NCBI RefSeq assembly: GCF_002909255.1
Contig: NZ_PIOB01000006.1
Span: 1-64,000 of the forward strand
Length of the DNA stretch: 64,000 bases
Origin: Arenibacter hampyeongensis
Lineage (GTDB): Bacteria; Bacteroidota; Bacteroidia; Flavobacteriales; Flavobacteriaceae
Direction: 5' to 3'
Both the position numbers and the translations under genes were made by a program. The notes beneath the pieces were generated by a model that saw only the letters and a program-made list of their open reading frames with translations, made no database searches and was not told where the DNA came from. This document shows, in pieces, positions 40,570 through 49,273 of the stretch (the stretch's first letter is position 1; every line of letters begins with the position of its first letter).

Positions 40570-41883
40570 TTACAATGGTAGGGTCGAAGGAATATAAATA
40601 TCAAAGCTAGCTCCTTTATTAATTTCGCTGGTTGCTGTAATAAAACCATTGTGATTTTCTACAATTTTTTTTACGATTGCCAACCCGATACCTGTCCCTG
40701 GTATTTTGTCTTTGTCGTGAAGGCGTTTAAATAATTCAAAAATGTGGTCTTTGAATTGGGGTTCAAACCCTATGCCGTTGTCTGTTATTGTGATGTGACA
40801 ATATTCTTGGGCAGATAATTGTTTATCGCTAATTACGTCAGTGTTCTTTACAATTTCGCTCTTTACCATTATGATGGGCGATAAATCGGGTTTTGAAAAT
40901 TTAAGGGCGTTGCCAATAATGTTTTGTATTAGTTGGTGAAACTGAAAGGGAATGACTTGCACATCGCACACCCCAACTACTTTGATGGTGGCGTTTTTTT
41001 CAGCTATGGTTTCCGTAAAATCTTTTTTTACCAATTCTATTACGGTGTTGATATTGGTGATAACATATTTCCCCTCTGAAGTAGTTGTTCGGGAGTATCC
41101 AAGCAAATCTCGAATCAAGGATTGCATGCGATTGGATGCATCACTCATTCCCAAAACGTAGCTTTTTCCTTTTTCGGATAAGTTTTGTGATTCATCGTCT
41201 ATTAGGCGGGCTGAGAAGATTTGTATTTTTCGCAATGGCTCCTGCAGATCGTGGCTGGATATGTAGGTAAATGATTCTAATTCTTTATTGGCAATAATTA
41301 ATTCGGTTGCCCGCTTTTCTTTTAAATCACTTTGAAAGGCAAGTTCCCTGTTGGCAATGACCAACTCCGCTGCCCTTTTTTCCTTTTCTTCGTTTTGAAA
41401 AGCAAGCTCCTTGTTGGCAATAATTAATTCGGTTGCCCGCTTTTCTTTTAAATCGCTTTGAAAGGCAAGTTCCTTGTTGGCAATGACCAACTCCGCTGCC
41501 CTTTTTTCCTTCTCTTCATTTTGAAAGGCAAGTTCCTTGTTGGCAATGATCAATTCTGCGGCTTTTTGTTCCTTTTCCTCGTTTTGCACAACCAGTTTCT
41601 TGTTGGCAATGACCAATTCCGCCGCCCTTTTTTCTTTCTCAACGTTTTGAAAAGCAAGTTCATTATTGGCAATGATCAATTCTGCGGCTTTTTGTTCCTT
41701 TTCCTCGTTTTGTACAACCAGTTTCTTGTTGGCAATGACCAATTCCGCCGCCCTTTTTTCTTTCTCGTCGTTTTGAAATACAAGTTCCTTGTTGGCAATG
41801 ATCAATTCCGCTGCCCGCTTTTTTTTCTCCGTATTTAGAAAAGCAAGCGATCTGAGAGCCTTGGCTAATTGAATTCGTATCAT
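40570..41883 (-). CDS. Soluble histidine kinase with nine 21-residue coiled-coil repeats
   Basis: Read from the ATG at 41883 (MIRIQLAKALRS), one base after the stop of the response-regulator gene; 437 residues. Residues about 18-206 are nine tandem units of 21 residues (consensus EKEKRAAELVIANKELAFQN), three heptads each, predicting a long continuous coiled coil. The kinase core follows: SFTYISSHDLQEPL with phospho-acceptor His near 211, then NIIGNALKFS (N box), ITDNGIGFEP (G1) and GTGIGLAIVKKIV (G2). There is no membrane segment, PAS or GAF domain, so input must come through the coil or a partner. This unit type also occurs as the linker in some flavobacterial PAS-kinases. The response regulator upstream is its likely partner. 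Confidence 0.93.
   Translation of the reverse strand: MIRIQLAKALRSLAFLNTEKKKRAAELIIANKELVFQNDEKEKRAAELVIANKKLVVQNEEKEQKAAELIIANNELAFQNVEKEKRAAELVIANKKLVVQNEEKEQKAAELIIANKELAFQNEEKEKRAAELVIANKELAFQSDLKEKRATELIIANKELAFQNEEKEKRAAELVIANRELAFQSDLKEKRATELIIANKELESFTYISSHDLQEPLRKIQIFSARLIDDESQNLSEKGKSYVLGMSDASNRMQSLIRDLLGYSRTTTSEGKYVITNINTVIELVKKDFTETIAEKNATIKVVGVCDVQVIPFQFHQLIQNIIGNALKFSKPDLSPIIMVKSEIVKNTDVISDKQLSAQEYCHITITDNGIGFEPQFKDHIFELFKRLHDKDKIPGTGIGLAIVKKIVENHNGFITATSEINKGASFDIYIPSTLPL
41266..41832 (-). repeat. 63-bp tandem repeat array within the histidine kinase gene
   Basis: Nine units of 63 bases encode the 21-residue coiled-coil repeat. Units alternate in type: ones with KKLVVQNEEKEQKAAELI (units 2-3 and 4-5) and ones with KELAFQSDLKEKRATELI (units 6-7 and 8-9), showing that pairs of units have been duplicated. 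Such arrays can expand and contract by slippage or recombination, changing the length of the coil by whole units. Confidence 0.93.
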
Positions 41884-41884
41884 G

Positions 41885-42322
41885 TCATGTAATTGATAAA
41901 ATATAATTTTCTCTTTGAGGTCTTGGTGATGGCCACATTTCAAGTGTTAAAACCTTTTCAATTGATTTTACCAAAAGTCGAAACGAAGTAGGTTTTTGAA
42001 TATAGTAATTTGCGCCTTGTTCATATGTTTGGTCAACAAAAATATCGCTGGCCGATGTTGAAAATATGACAACGGGAATATCCTTTAGTTTAGGCGTATT
42101 TCTGATTTCCTGTAGGCATTGAAAGCCATCTTTAAAAGGCATGTTCAGGTCCAGGAAAATTACATGGGGTGGTGGGTGTTGGATTAAAATTTCGAGATTT
42201 TTCATCAATTCCAAACCATTGTTGGAAAGCATTATATCAGTGGGGATGCTTACTTCCTTAAGTGCATCTATAAAAAATTCGCGGTCATCGGCATCGTCAT
42301 CAGCAAGAAAGATATTTTTCAT
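41885..42322 (-). CDS. Single-domain response regulator (Rcp1-like)
   Basis: A 145-residue receiver domain without an output domain. The acidic cluster ADDDADDREF near 7-16, the phospho-acceptor Asp in IFLDLNMP (D58), the Ser/Thr in VIFSTSAS and the Lys in YIQKP are all present. The FKDGFQCLQEIRN and long loop LEILIQHPPPHV are typical of the Rcp1-type stand-alone regulators found beside phytochrome-like or soluble histidine kinases. Its stop is one base before the kinase ATG, so the two are co-translated; the order regulator then kinase is unusual but known in Bacteroidota. Confidence 0.93.
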   Translation of the reverse strand: MKNIFLADDDADDREFFIDALKEVSIPTDIMLSNNGLELMKNLEILIQHPPPHVIFLDLNMPFKDGFQCLQEIRNTPKLKDIPVVIFSTSASDIFVDQTYEQGANYYIQKPTSFRLLVKSIEKVLTLEMWPSPRPQRENYILSIT

Positions 42323-43423
42323 TTTTTTTTATTATATATGAAAGAAACTCTTTCGTGTGATTGTCTTTGTTGATGGTCGTACAAGGCAATAAAGGCTTAT
42401 CTGGGTGTCGGGGCCATTTTCTTTGGCCGGGTATAAACCTTGCTGTTACTAGCTACATAGGTCGGCATTGGAAAATGAATCATCATACAAATATAGTTAT
42501 TATTGGCTTACAGTGGAATATTTGGCCAATGGCCAATTGCGAATTATGGGAGATTTACCGCTATTTTTAGAGTTCCATAAATGTTTATTTGGCAAAACTC
42601 ATTTGTAGTATGGGAAGTGTTTTAAAACCGGTCCTTTTTTTTAGAAGACATAAAAATATTACCATATTCATCAAGGAATCAAAAATGTATAAATTCAGGA
42701 TTCTTATTTGAACTTTGAAAGGTTTTTATTATGCTCGTTGGATAGACCATGACTATTGATGCCATAATAGTACACTTATCCAATTGGATTTTATAAAACC
42801 GGTTTGTAGGGATGGCTATTTTCCAATTGGGTTGATTCATAATTGTAAAAGAGCTAAATTTTTATATCCAGCCCTTTCCACTAAAATCAATAATAATCTT
42901 AAGCACTTACCAAAACAAGCTAGAACAGTATTGTTTTTAAAAAGTGACGATGTCCTCGTTTTTTCTTATTGGTTTGATATTTTTAAGTTCGAGCAATATT
43001 GTTTGTAAGGCCTTTGCCGATTCCCTCTCTTTGGAAGTAATGGAACTTCCATTGTAAAATATCGGTCGAAGGAAGCTTCTCATTTTTCCAAAATTTCTGT
43101 AAAACAAAGTATTCTCATTCCATGTATCCATATGTACTGATTAAAACGCTATTGAATAATACAATAGCACACAAAATTGAGATATTATCATGATAAAAAT
43201 GTTATATAATTACTACAATACATTACATAATTCCGCTGTTCTATAAATTTTATAGCACCCGAAGTTTGATGTCCTTAAATAAAAGTAAGGCCACAAGAAA
43301 ACTCGTTATCAGCTAATTTCTCCGATTCCGATACTTAGCATCAATAATATATCCGATACGGTCAACCTTGGCAATTGCTTATCACCACATTTATAGAAAT
43401 CCTTGGGAAAGGAATTAACACTG
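42323..43423. other. Gene-poor stretch of about 1.1 kb
   Basis: This region lies between the divergent response-regulator gene and the 43424 gene. It holds short palindromes (GGCCATTTTCTTTGGCC near 42411, TTGGCCAATGGCCAA near 42523) and several short open frames without recognisable content. One on the minus strand (42937-43131, 64 codons, with KERESAKALQTILLELK) could be a small gene, but nothing supports it. AT-rich sequence from 43140 to 43260 probably holds promoters. Confidence 0.4.
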
Positions 43424-43840
43424 ATGAAAATGGATACAATTAGCAATGGAACCTTTGGAAAACTATGGGAAATTATGCGAAGGAACAAGGAAGAGGAAAA
43501 GGCCTATCACTATGCGGCCAACAGTGCAGATGATAAAAAGTTGATGCATTATTTCCGGGGAAAATCCATGGAATGTAAAAAATTTGGCAAAGCCCTCAAG
43601 ATTAAAGTAATGGCTGCATTTCCTGCTGGAGGTGGACCGAAATCAGAGATGGATATCGTGGAAATGCCCTTATTGGAAAGTGGTGCTACTACGCTAAAAA
43701 GGTTTTCCTTGAGGGAAAGGGCGGATGTTGACGACTATCGCGAAATTCTAGAGAACCAAAAACTTCCCTTTGATATTTACCAGTTAATTAGAAAACACAA
43801 GATGTGGATCGAAGTGGACCTGTCAAAATCAATGCAATGA
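43424..43840 (+). CDS. Small helical protein, function unknown
   Basis: A 138-residue cytoplasmic protein read from the ATG at 43424, preceded by AAAGGAATT at a fitting distance. It is mostly helical and charged (KLWEIMRRNKEEEKAYHYAA, MECKKFGKALKIKVMAAFPA, TLKRFSLRERADVDDYREIL, PFDIYQLIRKHKMWIEVDLS). The first half resembles the four-helix-bundle stress proteins of the DUF2383/PA2169 type (paired EE and HY positions), but the resemblance is too weak to assign. It is one of two plus-strand genes in the 22-49 kb stretch, convergent with the operon ending at 43931. Confidence 0.7.
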   Translation: MKMDTISNGTFGKLWEIMRRNKEEEKAYHYAANSADDKKLMHYFRGKSMECKKFGKALKIKVMAAFPAGGGPKSEMDIVEMPLLESGATTLKRFSLRERADVDDYREILENQKLPFDIYQLIRKHKMWIEVDLSKSMQ

Positions 43841-43930
43841 GTTGTCCTCAATTCAATTCACTAATCTAGGAAGGAGGGAAGGTCCTAGGCAAATATAGAG
43901 GTACTTGGAATTATAAAATTGTTCTTTCCT

Positions 43931-44842
43931 TTAACTCAAGTGGTTGTTATTGTTTTTTATCGGTTTTCGCGAATCTTCGATTTCTTGCTTTCTAGTTTCA
44001 TTTTTTATTGCTTTGATCATTGTCAAGGCCGATTTGTGAGGTCTTCCTGTTGCTTTTTCATAATCGGAACTTACTTCGTTGGCACCTATTTTGATTCCTT
44101 CGTAGATACCGGCTATTATAGTTCCTATAAAATCACCCAAGGCTTCCTTTCTTTCCTGCTCATAAGCCTCCACCGAAACAGGATTGTAGGTCAGATTTGT
44201 ATGATACACCTGGTTTATAATTTTGGCTAATTCTGCCTGGGTAATGGCCTCGCCAGTAAGGTTATAAACTTGCCCGTTATGATTTGCATTGAGAAGCATT
44301 TGCGCATAGGCGTAGCCCAATTCCTCCCTACTGGTATAGGCACATTTCCCCTCTCCAGCACAATTTCTGATCTCTCCCTCTTTTATATAGTTGTCAATAT
44401 ACTCAAGGTCCGGTTCTATATAAATTCCATTTCTACCTATTACCCATTCCAAACCGGATGCCCGGACATCTTTTTCGGTCGCACGATTGCTTTGTACCAC
44501 AGGGCTGAATGCGGTTTTGTTTTCATCGCCTACAATACTGGTGTAAACAATTTTTTGCACTCCATTTTGTTTTGCCGCTTCAATTACATTTCTATGTTGT
44601 TGGATTCTTTTTTGCGGCTCATCCATACCCGAAACCAAAAGAACGGCATCAATACCTTGTAGGGCTTTATCAAAATCCTGGCGATTGTTGTAGTCTCCCT
44701 TTCTAATTTCTATGCCAAGATGTTTTGCTTTTTCAGGGGTACGGGCTATGCCTATTACATTCTCTTTACCATTTTCCTTTATAAGCTGTTTTACAACTGC
44801 TGTCCCCAATTGTCCGTTTGCCGATGTTACCGCAATTTTCAT
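43931..44842 (-). CDS. NmrA-like NAD(P)-binding protein (quinone-oxidoreductase type)
   Basis: A 303-residue atypical short-chain dehydrogenase. KIAVTSANGQLGTAVVKQLI gives the N-terminal nucleotide-binding GxxGxxG-like motif, IGIARTPEKAKHLGIEIRKG and DAVLLVSGMDEPQKRIQQHR follow, and IVYTSIVGDENKTAF and LEWVIGRNGIY are NmrA/QorB landmarks. The C-terminus is extended with a basic tail. Probably a redox sensor or quinone reductase. Last gene of the operon that starts at 46335, 27 bases after the MsrQ-like gene, which suits a redox-related function. Confidence 0.9.
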   Translation of the reverse strand: MKIAVTSANGQLGTAVVKQLIKENGKENVIGIARTPEKAKHLGIEIRKGDYNNRQDFDKALQGIDAVLLVSGMDEPQKRIQQHRNVIEAAKQNGVQKIVYTSIVGDENKTAFSPVVQSNRATEKDVRASGLEWVIGRNGIYIEPDLEYIDNYIKEGEIRNCAGEGKCAYTSREELGYAYAQMLLNANHNGQVYNLTGEAITQAELAKIINQVYHTNLTYNPVSVEAYEQERKEALGDFIGTIIAGIYEGIKIGANEVSSDYEKATGRPHKSALTMIKAIKNETRKQEIEDSRKPIKNNNNHLS

Positions 44843-44869
44843 AATATTTTAATTTACTTAATTTAATTA

Positions 44870-45499
44870 CTAAGCTATACTAGTTCTTGTGTTTGTTCTA
44901 AATGCAATTAATTTTTGCTTGATTAAAGGTATTCTAATAATTAATCCCAAACCTACTATTATTGCATATATAGCCCAAGTTTTATCCAAAATAGCAACGT
45001 GTAATAGGCTTAAAAGGATGACAGCATAAGCCAGACTTTGTAGTTTTTTCCATTTTGCTTTTAGCTTCTTCATTGATTTTCTATTGGAAGTAAGAAATAG
45101 CGGAATTAAAAATAAAACAGCCACGAAACCTGCAGCATAGTTAACTTGAGCAAACGTCTCAAGAAAGCCTTCAGCACTTAAAAATATGATAAAGTGAAGG
45201 AAACTCCACACCGCAGTGGCGATTCCCATAGCTTGCCTTACAAAAAGATTGTTGATGCCAAAGAGGATAAAAAACGGTGTACAGCTTAGTACGGCTGTCA
45301 TCCATCTTATAGCGAACTCTCCAGAAACATGGTATAACATTTCCAAGGTGGTTTTACCATCGCTAGCTGCTCCTTCGATTAAGGTAACCGCAAAGCCATT
45401 CGTAAAATTAATATGTATCATATTAAAAATTACAAATAAGGGTAGGGTGGCCAATATGGCAACCAGCATCCAGCCGTAATTTCTTTTTAAGAATTTCAT
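44870..45499 (-). CDS. Ferric-reductase-like (MsrQ/YedZ-type) membrane protein
   Basis: A 209-residue protein with six membrane segments. EFAIRWMTAVLSCTPFFILF, RQAMGIATAVWSFLHFIIFL and KWKKLQSLAYAVILLSLLHV carry the pattern of the ferric-reductase-like domain as in MsrQ: a helix with TPF, an RxxLG-like turn, a WxFLH helix and a WKKLHxLxY...LH helix. The two His residues (FLHF and LLHV) are candidate haem ligands. No MsrP partner (periplasmic molybdopterin methionine-sulfoxide reductase) is nearby. It sits between a small zinc-ribbon protein and an NmrA-like reductase in one operon. Confidence 0.82.
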   Translation of the reverse strand: MKFLKRNYGWMLVAILATLPLFVIFNMIHINFTNGFAVTLIEGAASDGKTTLEMLYHVSGEFAIRWMTAVLSCTPFFILFGINNLFVRQAMGIATAVWSFLHFIIFLSAEGFLETFAQVNYAAGFVAVLFLIPLFLTSNRKSMKKLKAKWKKLQSLAYAVILLSLLHVAILDKTWAIYAIIVGLGLIIRIPLIKQKLIAFRTNTRTSIA

Positions 45500-45500
45500 A

Positions 45501-45698
45501 TTATTGACTAGTCTTTAAAGTTTCTAATTCCTTTTCAAGCTTTTCTGCTTTTGCCTTAAATTTTTCCATAGCCTTTTTAAGTTGACTTACTTTTTTAAAT
45601 ACCTCATCATCCTGAATGGCCTGGTAAGAAGTCACCCCGTCTGATTCTTTTATTCTTGACTTGCTGCCACATGTTGGGCAAATGGATACTTGGCTCAT
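45501..45698 (-). CDS. Small zinc-ribbon plus coiled-coil protein
   Basis: A 65-residue protein starting SQVSICPTCGSKSRIKESDG. One CPTCG knuckle is present but no second CxxC, so a metal site would need a dimer. Residues 33-62 are a strongly predicted coiled coil (FKKVSQLKKAMEKFKAKAEK, LEKELETL), which could supply that dimer. Its stop is one base before the MsrQ-like start and its start lies seven bases after the methyltransferase stop, so it is firmly part of the operon. Family not recognised. Confidence 0.8.
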   Translation of the reverse strand: MSQVSICPTCGSKSRIKESDGVTSYQAIQDDEVFKKVSQLKKAMEKFKAKAEKLEKELETLKTSQ

Positions 45699-45705
45699 AA
45701 TTCTT

Positions 45706-46335
45706 TTATTTTTTAATGGTTGCCAATACTACTTTTCCACCAAATTTAGTTTGTAATTGATACTTCTGATTTTGACCAATCGTTCTTAGAAATGCTTTAA
45801 CTTCTGCCATTTCTGCATTATCAACATATATTAATGTGTTTGCATGAAAGTTGGGCTCAAGCATTTGGAACAGGGGTAAATACAAATCTTTCCAACCGTC
45901 CAATAACAATAAGTCTATAGGTTTATCATGATTTTTTAAAGTTTTTAATGCATCTCCAATTCTAAGCTCGATATGGTTGTTTACACCAGCTTTTTTAAAA
46001 TTTTCAATTGCCTGTTGCGCTTTCGATTCAATTAATTCCGTGGTGATAATGCTACCTCCGGTTTCCAATACACCTTGAGCCAAGAACAGTGTAGAAATTC
46101 CAAATGAGGTTCCAAACTCAATAACATTCTTAAGGTTATTTTCCTTTATAAGTTGTACCAAACCTACTCCTTGTTCTTTCGAAATAGAAAGGTACGCATC
46201 CTTAAAATCCAATGGTTGCATAGGTCTGAAAACGCTTTTTGCTGCCCCCTTCATCATATTGAGCATGTCATACTTAGAATCGTTATAGAGTTCTTTTAAG
46301 GTTGATTCTATTTCCTTTTGTTGTTTCGTAATCAT
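45706..46335 (-). CDS. O-methyltransferase family 3-like, SAM-dependent
   Basis: A 209-residue protein with PMQPLDFKDAYLSISKEQGV, NNLKNVIEFGTSFGISTLFL (motif I EFGTSFG), GGSIITTELIESKAQQAIEN (motif II Glu) and IDLLLLDGWKDLYLPLFQML with TLIYVDNAEM. This is the catechol-O-methyltransferase/Methyltransf_24-like layout. It is the first gene of a four-gene operon (methyltransferase, zinc-ribbon, MsrQ-like, NmrA-like). Substrate unknown; a phenolic or quinone-related substrate would match the redox neighbours, but this is inference. Confidence 0.9.
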   Translation of the reverse strand: MITKQQKEIESTLKELYNDSKYDMLNMMKGAAKSVFRPMQPLDFKDAYLSISKEQGVGLVQLIKENNLKNVIEFGTSFGISTLFLAQGVLETGGSIITTELIESKAQQAIENFKKAGVNNHIELRIGDALKTLKNHDKPIDLLLLDGWKDLYLPLFQMLEPNFHANTLIYVDNAEMAEVKAFLRTIGQNQKYQLQTKFGGKVVLATIKK

Positions 46336-46404
46336 AATTATTTTTTTTTGGAAAAGGGAAACATTTTAAATGTTGTTGAATGATTTAAGAAACCAATTGG
46401 TAGA

Positions 46405-47370
46405 TTAAAACCAATCGGCTCCTGGGTCACCAGGAAAGAACGCATCTGGTAGTGATAGAAAGATTCCACCTTCCAAATGGTTAGGGTAGCGCAATTCCAG
46501 TTCATCCATTACTTCTTGTTGATTGGAAGCAGTACCTCCTCCGGAAATAGTTTCAGATCCTTTAATAAGCCCTTGAGCGGTTTGTAGATAATCTATATTT
46601 TCATCAATTACAGTTCCAATATCGTTACGAGAACCATTATGCCCTACAAAAAGATGACTGTAACCCGAAAAATTGGTTTTTATAACATTTAGACCCGCTA
46701 CCCAATTGTCTATTTCGTCTTCACCTGCATTGGGTGTGTATTCTCTTAAATATGGATGCGTAAGGTTGTAAACTAGGTCTCCAGAAAAAACGATTTTAAG
46801 TTCTTCATTGTACAAAAAACTATTTTCCCCAGTTTCAGCGTTGGAAACTTTGTCAAAAGTAAATGTTAGGCCTCCAATTTCTTGGGAGCCACTAACACCT
46901 ATAACTGAGTTAGAGTATAAGCTTGTGAAATCATCGGTATTGTTCAATTGGTCGGCAACCGTGTTTTCTGCATAAAAATTTAAATCGGTAAAATTCCCTG
47001 CACCTCCATAATGGTCACCATGGTTGTGGGTTATAATTACAGCTCCAGGTTTGTTAATTGCATCTATATAGGTTTCCAACTCATCCGCAAAAGCAGGTGC
47101 AGGTCCTAAATCCACAAGTACTATATTGTCTTCTGTCTCAACAATTGTAACCGTATATGGCGCCGCAGCAAAATCAATGGTATGGTATCTTACGGTGTTT
47201 TCTGTAATTACGTTTACCACACCGGTTGTAATCAATGAACTTGATGGTGCTTCTCCAAATTCTACCACTACAGGTTTAGTTTGCTCTCTATTATCACCAT
47301 TGCTACATGAAACCAATAAGGTTGTTGCAATGACTGCCAAGAACCAAAAATTTAATTTTAAATATTTCAT
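46405..47370 (-). CDS. MBL-fold metallo-hydrolase lipoprotein
   Basis: A 321-residue lipoprotein (lipobox LLVSC, Cys near 22). VIITHNHGDHYGGAGNF is the HxHxDH metal motif; IVFSGDLVYN and SHLFVGHNGSRND provide the later Asp and His ligands. The layout matches MBL-fold hydrolases such as the alkyl-sulfatase/quorum-quenching-like groups, exported to the cell envelope. Substrate unknown. Monocistronic, 69 bases upstream of the methyltransferase operon on the same strand. Confidence 0.92.
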   Translation of the reverse strand: MKYLKLNFWFLAVIATTLLVSCSNGDNREQTKPVVVEFGEAPSSSLITTGVVNVITENTVRYHTIDFAAAPYTVTIVETEDNIVLVDLGPAPAFADELETYIDAINKPGAVIITHNHGDHYGGAGNFTDLNFYAENTVADQLNNTDDFTSLYSNSVIGVSGSQEIGGLTFTFDKVSNAETGENSFLYNEELKIVFSGDLVYNLTHPYLREYTPNAGEDEIDNWVAGLNVIKTNFSGYSHLFVGHNGSRNDIGTVIDENIDYLQTAQGLIKGSETISGGGTASNQQEVMDELELRYPNHLEGGIFLSLPDAFFPGDPGADWF

Positions 47371-47702
47371 AGTTTTTATTTTTAAGGATTAATTTATTTA
47401 ACACTGCAAAGGTGATGTGCATCTACAGTATTATTTTTATCAAAACGATAATAAAAATGGTAAATATGGAATCTGTGGTTGAAGTTGTTGCCCAAATTGG
47501 AAGGGGTTATTGTTGGTGCGTTTTGTTTTGTAGTACCTAAGCATGTCGGCCGGAACTTCAAATCACGATCTATAAATTAATTCCTTTACCGATTTAGAAG
47601 AGCAGATCAAATATGGTTTGTTTTTATGCTGAAAATGGAATTATAAACCCATCTTGTCAGGTCAACTAGGCGTTAATCACTGAATTAAACTGGTATAAAT
47701 AA
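47371..47702. other. Gene-free stretch
   Basis: This AT-rich region contains AAAACGATAATAAAAATGGT near 47440 and no coding sequence or repeat that I recognise. It is bounded on the right by a strong terminator hairpin (47703-47740). Confidence 0.4.
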
Positions 47703-47740
47703 AAAATCTGATGAAGGTTATACAGACTTCATCAGATTTT
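47703..47740 (-). terminator. Rho-independent terminator
   Basis: AAAATCTGATGAAG (47703-47716) and CTTCATCAGATTTT (47727-47740) are a perfect 14-bp inverted repeat with a 10-base loop and flanking A and T runs. It lies 80 bases beyond the stop of the 47820-48269 gene and would terminate in either direction. Confidence 0.85.
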
Positions 47741-47819
47741 ATAATAGATTCCAATATATTCCTATCCCTTCAAACTATAGAACATATCAAAGAATAGGAG
47801 ACTAAAATTAATTTGCAAA

Positions 47820-48269
47820 TTATTCAGCTGTCTTTAAATGATCGATAATTCCACTTTTAAAGACTGTTTTTAAGGTTCTTTCGGGCCTGTTTTCGTATCC
47901 GACTATAATAGAACTGTGCACAAGCATTTTTTCAAAATCAAAAACAAGGGTTAAATAGTCCCTTTTATCTGTTTCATGCCAGTTGATCAAATAAAGATCA
48001 CTGCCAATTTTTCGGGAACGATAAGGAATATCCTTGTTGCCATTTCCCTTTGCCGGTCCAGCGACCCATTCGTATTTGGCTTGGCCATTGTAAAACTCCA
48101 TATGTATGGCAGTACCATCCTGATATTGGAAATTTAATGAATATCCATCCAAAAAATGTTCGGGCTGTCCGAACTGAAAATTATTTTCGTCCTTGGTTTT
48201 GCTTTGAGCCAAGCTAAGTCCAACACTGAATAGAGCAAGGCAAATAAATGTAGCTAATTTTGTTTTCAT
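47820..48269 (-). CDS. Secreted MoaF-like (lipocalin-type) protein
   Basis: Read from the ATG at 48269, which opens a standard signal peptide (MKTKLATFICLALFSVGLSL, ending SLAQ); 149 residues. FLDGYSLNFQYQDGTAIHME, AKYEWVAGPAKGNGNKDIPY, SDLYLINWHETDKRDYLTLV and ILVHSSII-like strands resemble the MoaF/phenolic-acid-decarboxylase calycin pattern (YxW...G, LYxINWxE, LxLVFDF). A binding role for a small hydrophobic ligand is likely. The adjacent AraC regulator upstream on the same strand may control it. Confidence 0.75.
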   Translation of the reverse strand: MKTKLATFICLALFSVGLSLAQSKTKDENNFQFGQPEHFLDGYSLNFQYQDGTAIHMEFYNGQAKYEWVAGPAKGNGNKDIPYRSRKIGSDLYLINWHETDKRDYLTLVFDFEKMLVHSSIIVGYENRPERTLKTVFKSGIIDHLKTAE

Positions 48270-48367
48270 TTTCTCTGATTTAAAAGTTTGGTACAAAATT
48301 GGCCCTATACGGAATAATCCGGTAGGTTAATCTTCGGAAAAGAATGGTAAATATGGGAACGAAAACC

Positions 48368-49132
48368 CTATACGTCGGTTTTGAACTGTTTTGGGGTAGT
48401 GTTAGTATGCTTTTTGAAGAATTTGGTGAAATTTGTTACTTCATCGAAACCCACTGCATATCCAATTTCCTTTAAACTGTAATTGGAACTAACAATGGCT
48501 CTTTTAGTTTCAAGAATTACTAAATTATCTATAAAATGTTTTGCAGTATTTAGCGTAAATTCTTTCACTATTCCATTTAAATGCTTTGTAGAAATAGAGA
48601 GCATATCCGCATAATCCTTTACATTTCGGGTGGCAGTATACTTTTCTTCCACTAAATTTTTAAACTCAAAAAATACCGGATAATGCTTTTGCTGTTGTTT
48701 TGGTGAATGATCGGTCTGCGAAAGACGTTCCAACTTTAGTAAATACAATTCTAGAAGTTTCGCCACAATATTTTTTTGAGCATAGGTGTTTTCTAATTCA
48801 AGTTCATCCTTTAACTGCTCTATAAACGATTCATTAAAATTGCTGCCATCAACAGCAGTTTTGGAAATATGATAATTATAGAGATGTGATATAAACTGGA
48901 TCGATGATTTTGAAAAATATTGGAGCACAAATTCTTCCGTAAACACAATGAGGAATCCGTCATAACTCGGATTTTCTTCAAAAGCATGCACTTGTCCCTT
49001 TGCTATTTTTAATACGGTACCTTTTTTTAATGGATACTCTTTCAAATCAACATGATGGCTTCCCGAACCTTTGGTAACGATCAACAAGGCAAAAAAGCTA
49101 AGCCTATGGGGTTTATTGGGGTCATGATCCAA
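48368..49132 (-). CDS. AraC-family regulator; true start unclear
   Basis: At least 254 residues. The N-terminal cupin (LSFFALLIVTKGSGSHHVDL, VLKIAKGQVHAFEEN) and two helix-turn-helix units (TRNVKDYADMLSISTKHLNG; SSNYSLKEIGYAVGFDEVTN ending FFKKHTNTTPKQF) are complete. The same frame stays open and protein-like upstream of the ATG at 49132: LSTLFAKIRTGLDHDPN, NNIPNISFKSEKNEKEFEFL and a possible first codon ATA at 49273-49271 (ATA-SPIRVLKLKK). Homologues usually have about 290-300 residues, so the real start may lie there with ATG changed to ATA, or an unusual start is used. It likely regulates the MoaF-like gene. Confidence 0.85.
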   Translation of the reverse strand: MDHDPNKPHRLSFFALLIVTKGSGSHHVDLKEYPLKKGTVLKIAKGQVHAFEENPSYDGFLIVFTEEFVLQYFSKSSIQFISHLYNYHISKTAVDGSNFNESFIEQLKDELELENTYAQKNIVAKLLELYLLKLERLSQTDHSPKQQQKHYPVFFEFKNLVEEKYTATRNVKDYADMLSISTKHLNGIVKEFTLNTAKHFIDNLVILETKRAIVSSNYSLKEIGYAVGFDEVTNFTKFFKKHTNTTPKQFKTDV

Positions 49133-49273
49133 TCCTGTCCTTATTTTAGCAAATAATGTGGATAGATTTAGGAACTCAAATTCCTTTTCGTTCTTTTCGC
49201 TTTTAAATGATATGTTTGGAATGTTGTTCAGACTGGTAAGTTTTTTAAGCTTTAGTACCCTAATGGGTGATAT

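Noticed and set aside
41266-41832. CRISPR-like or minisatellite array
   Set aside because: The 63-base repeats are contiguous, have no spacers and are in frame within a kinase gene, so they encode protein repeats. No CRISPR array or cas gene is seen anywhere.
42937-43131. A 64-codon minus-strand open frame
   Set aside because: The composition is plausible but there is no homologous motif, clear start context or neighbour to support it; left unannotated.
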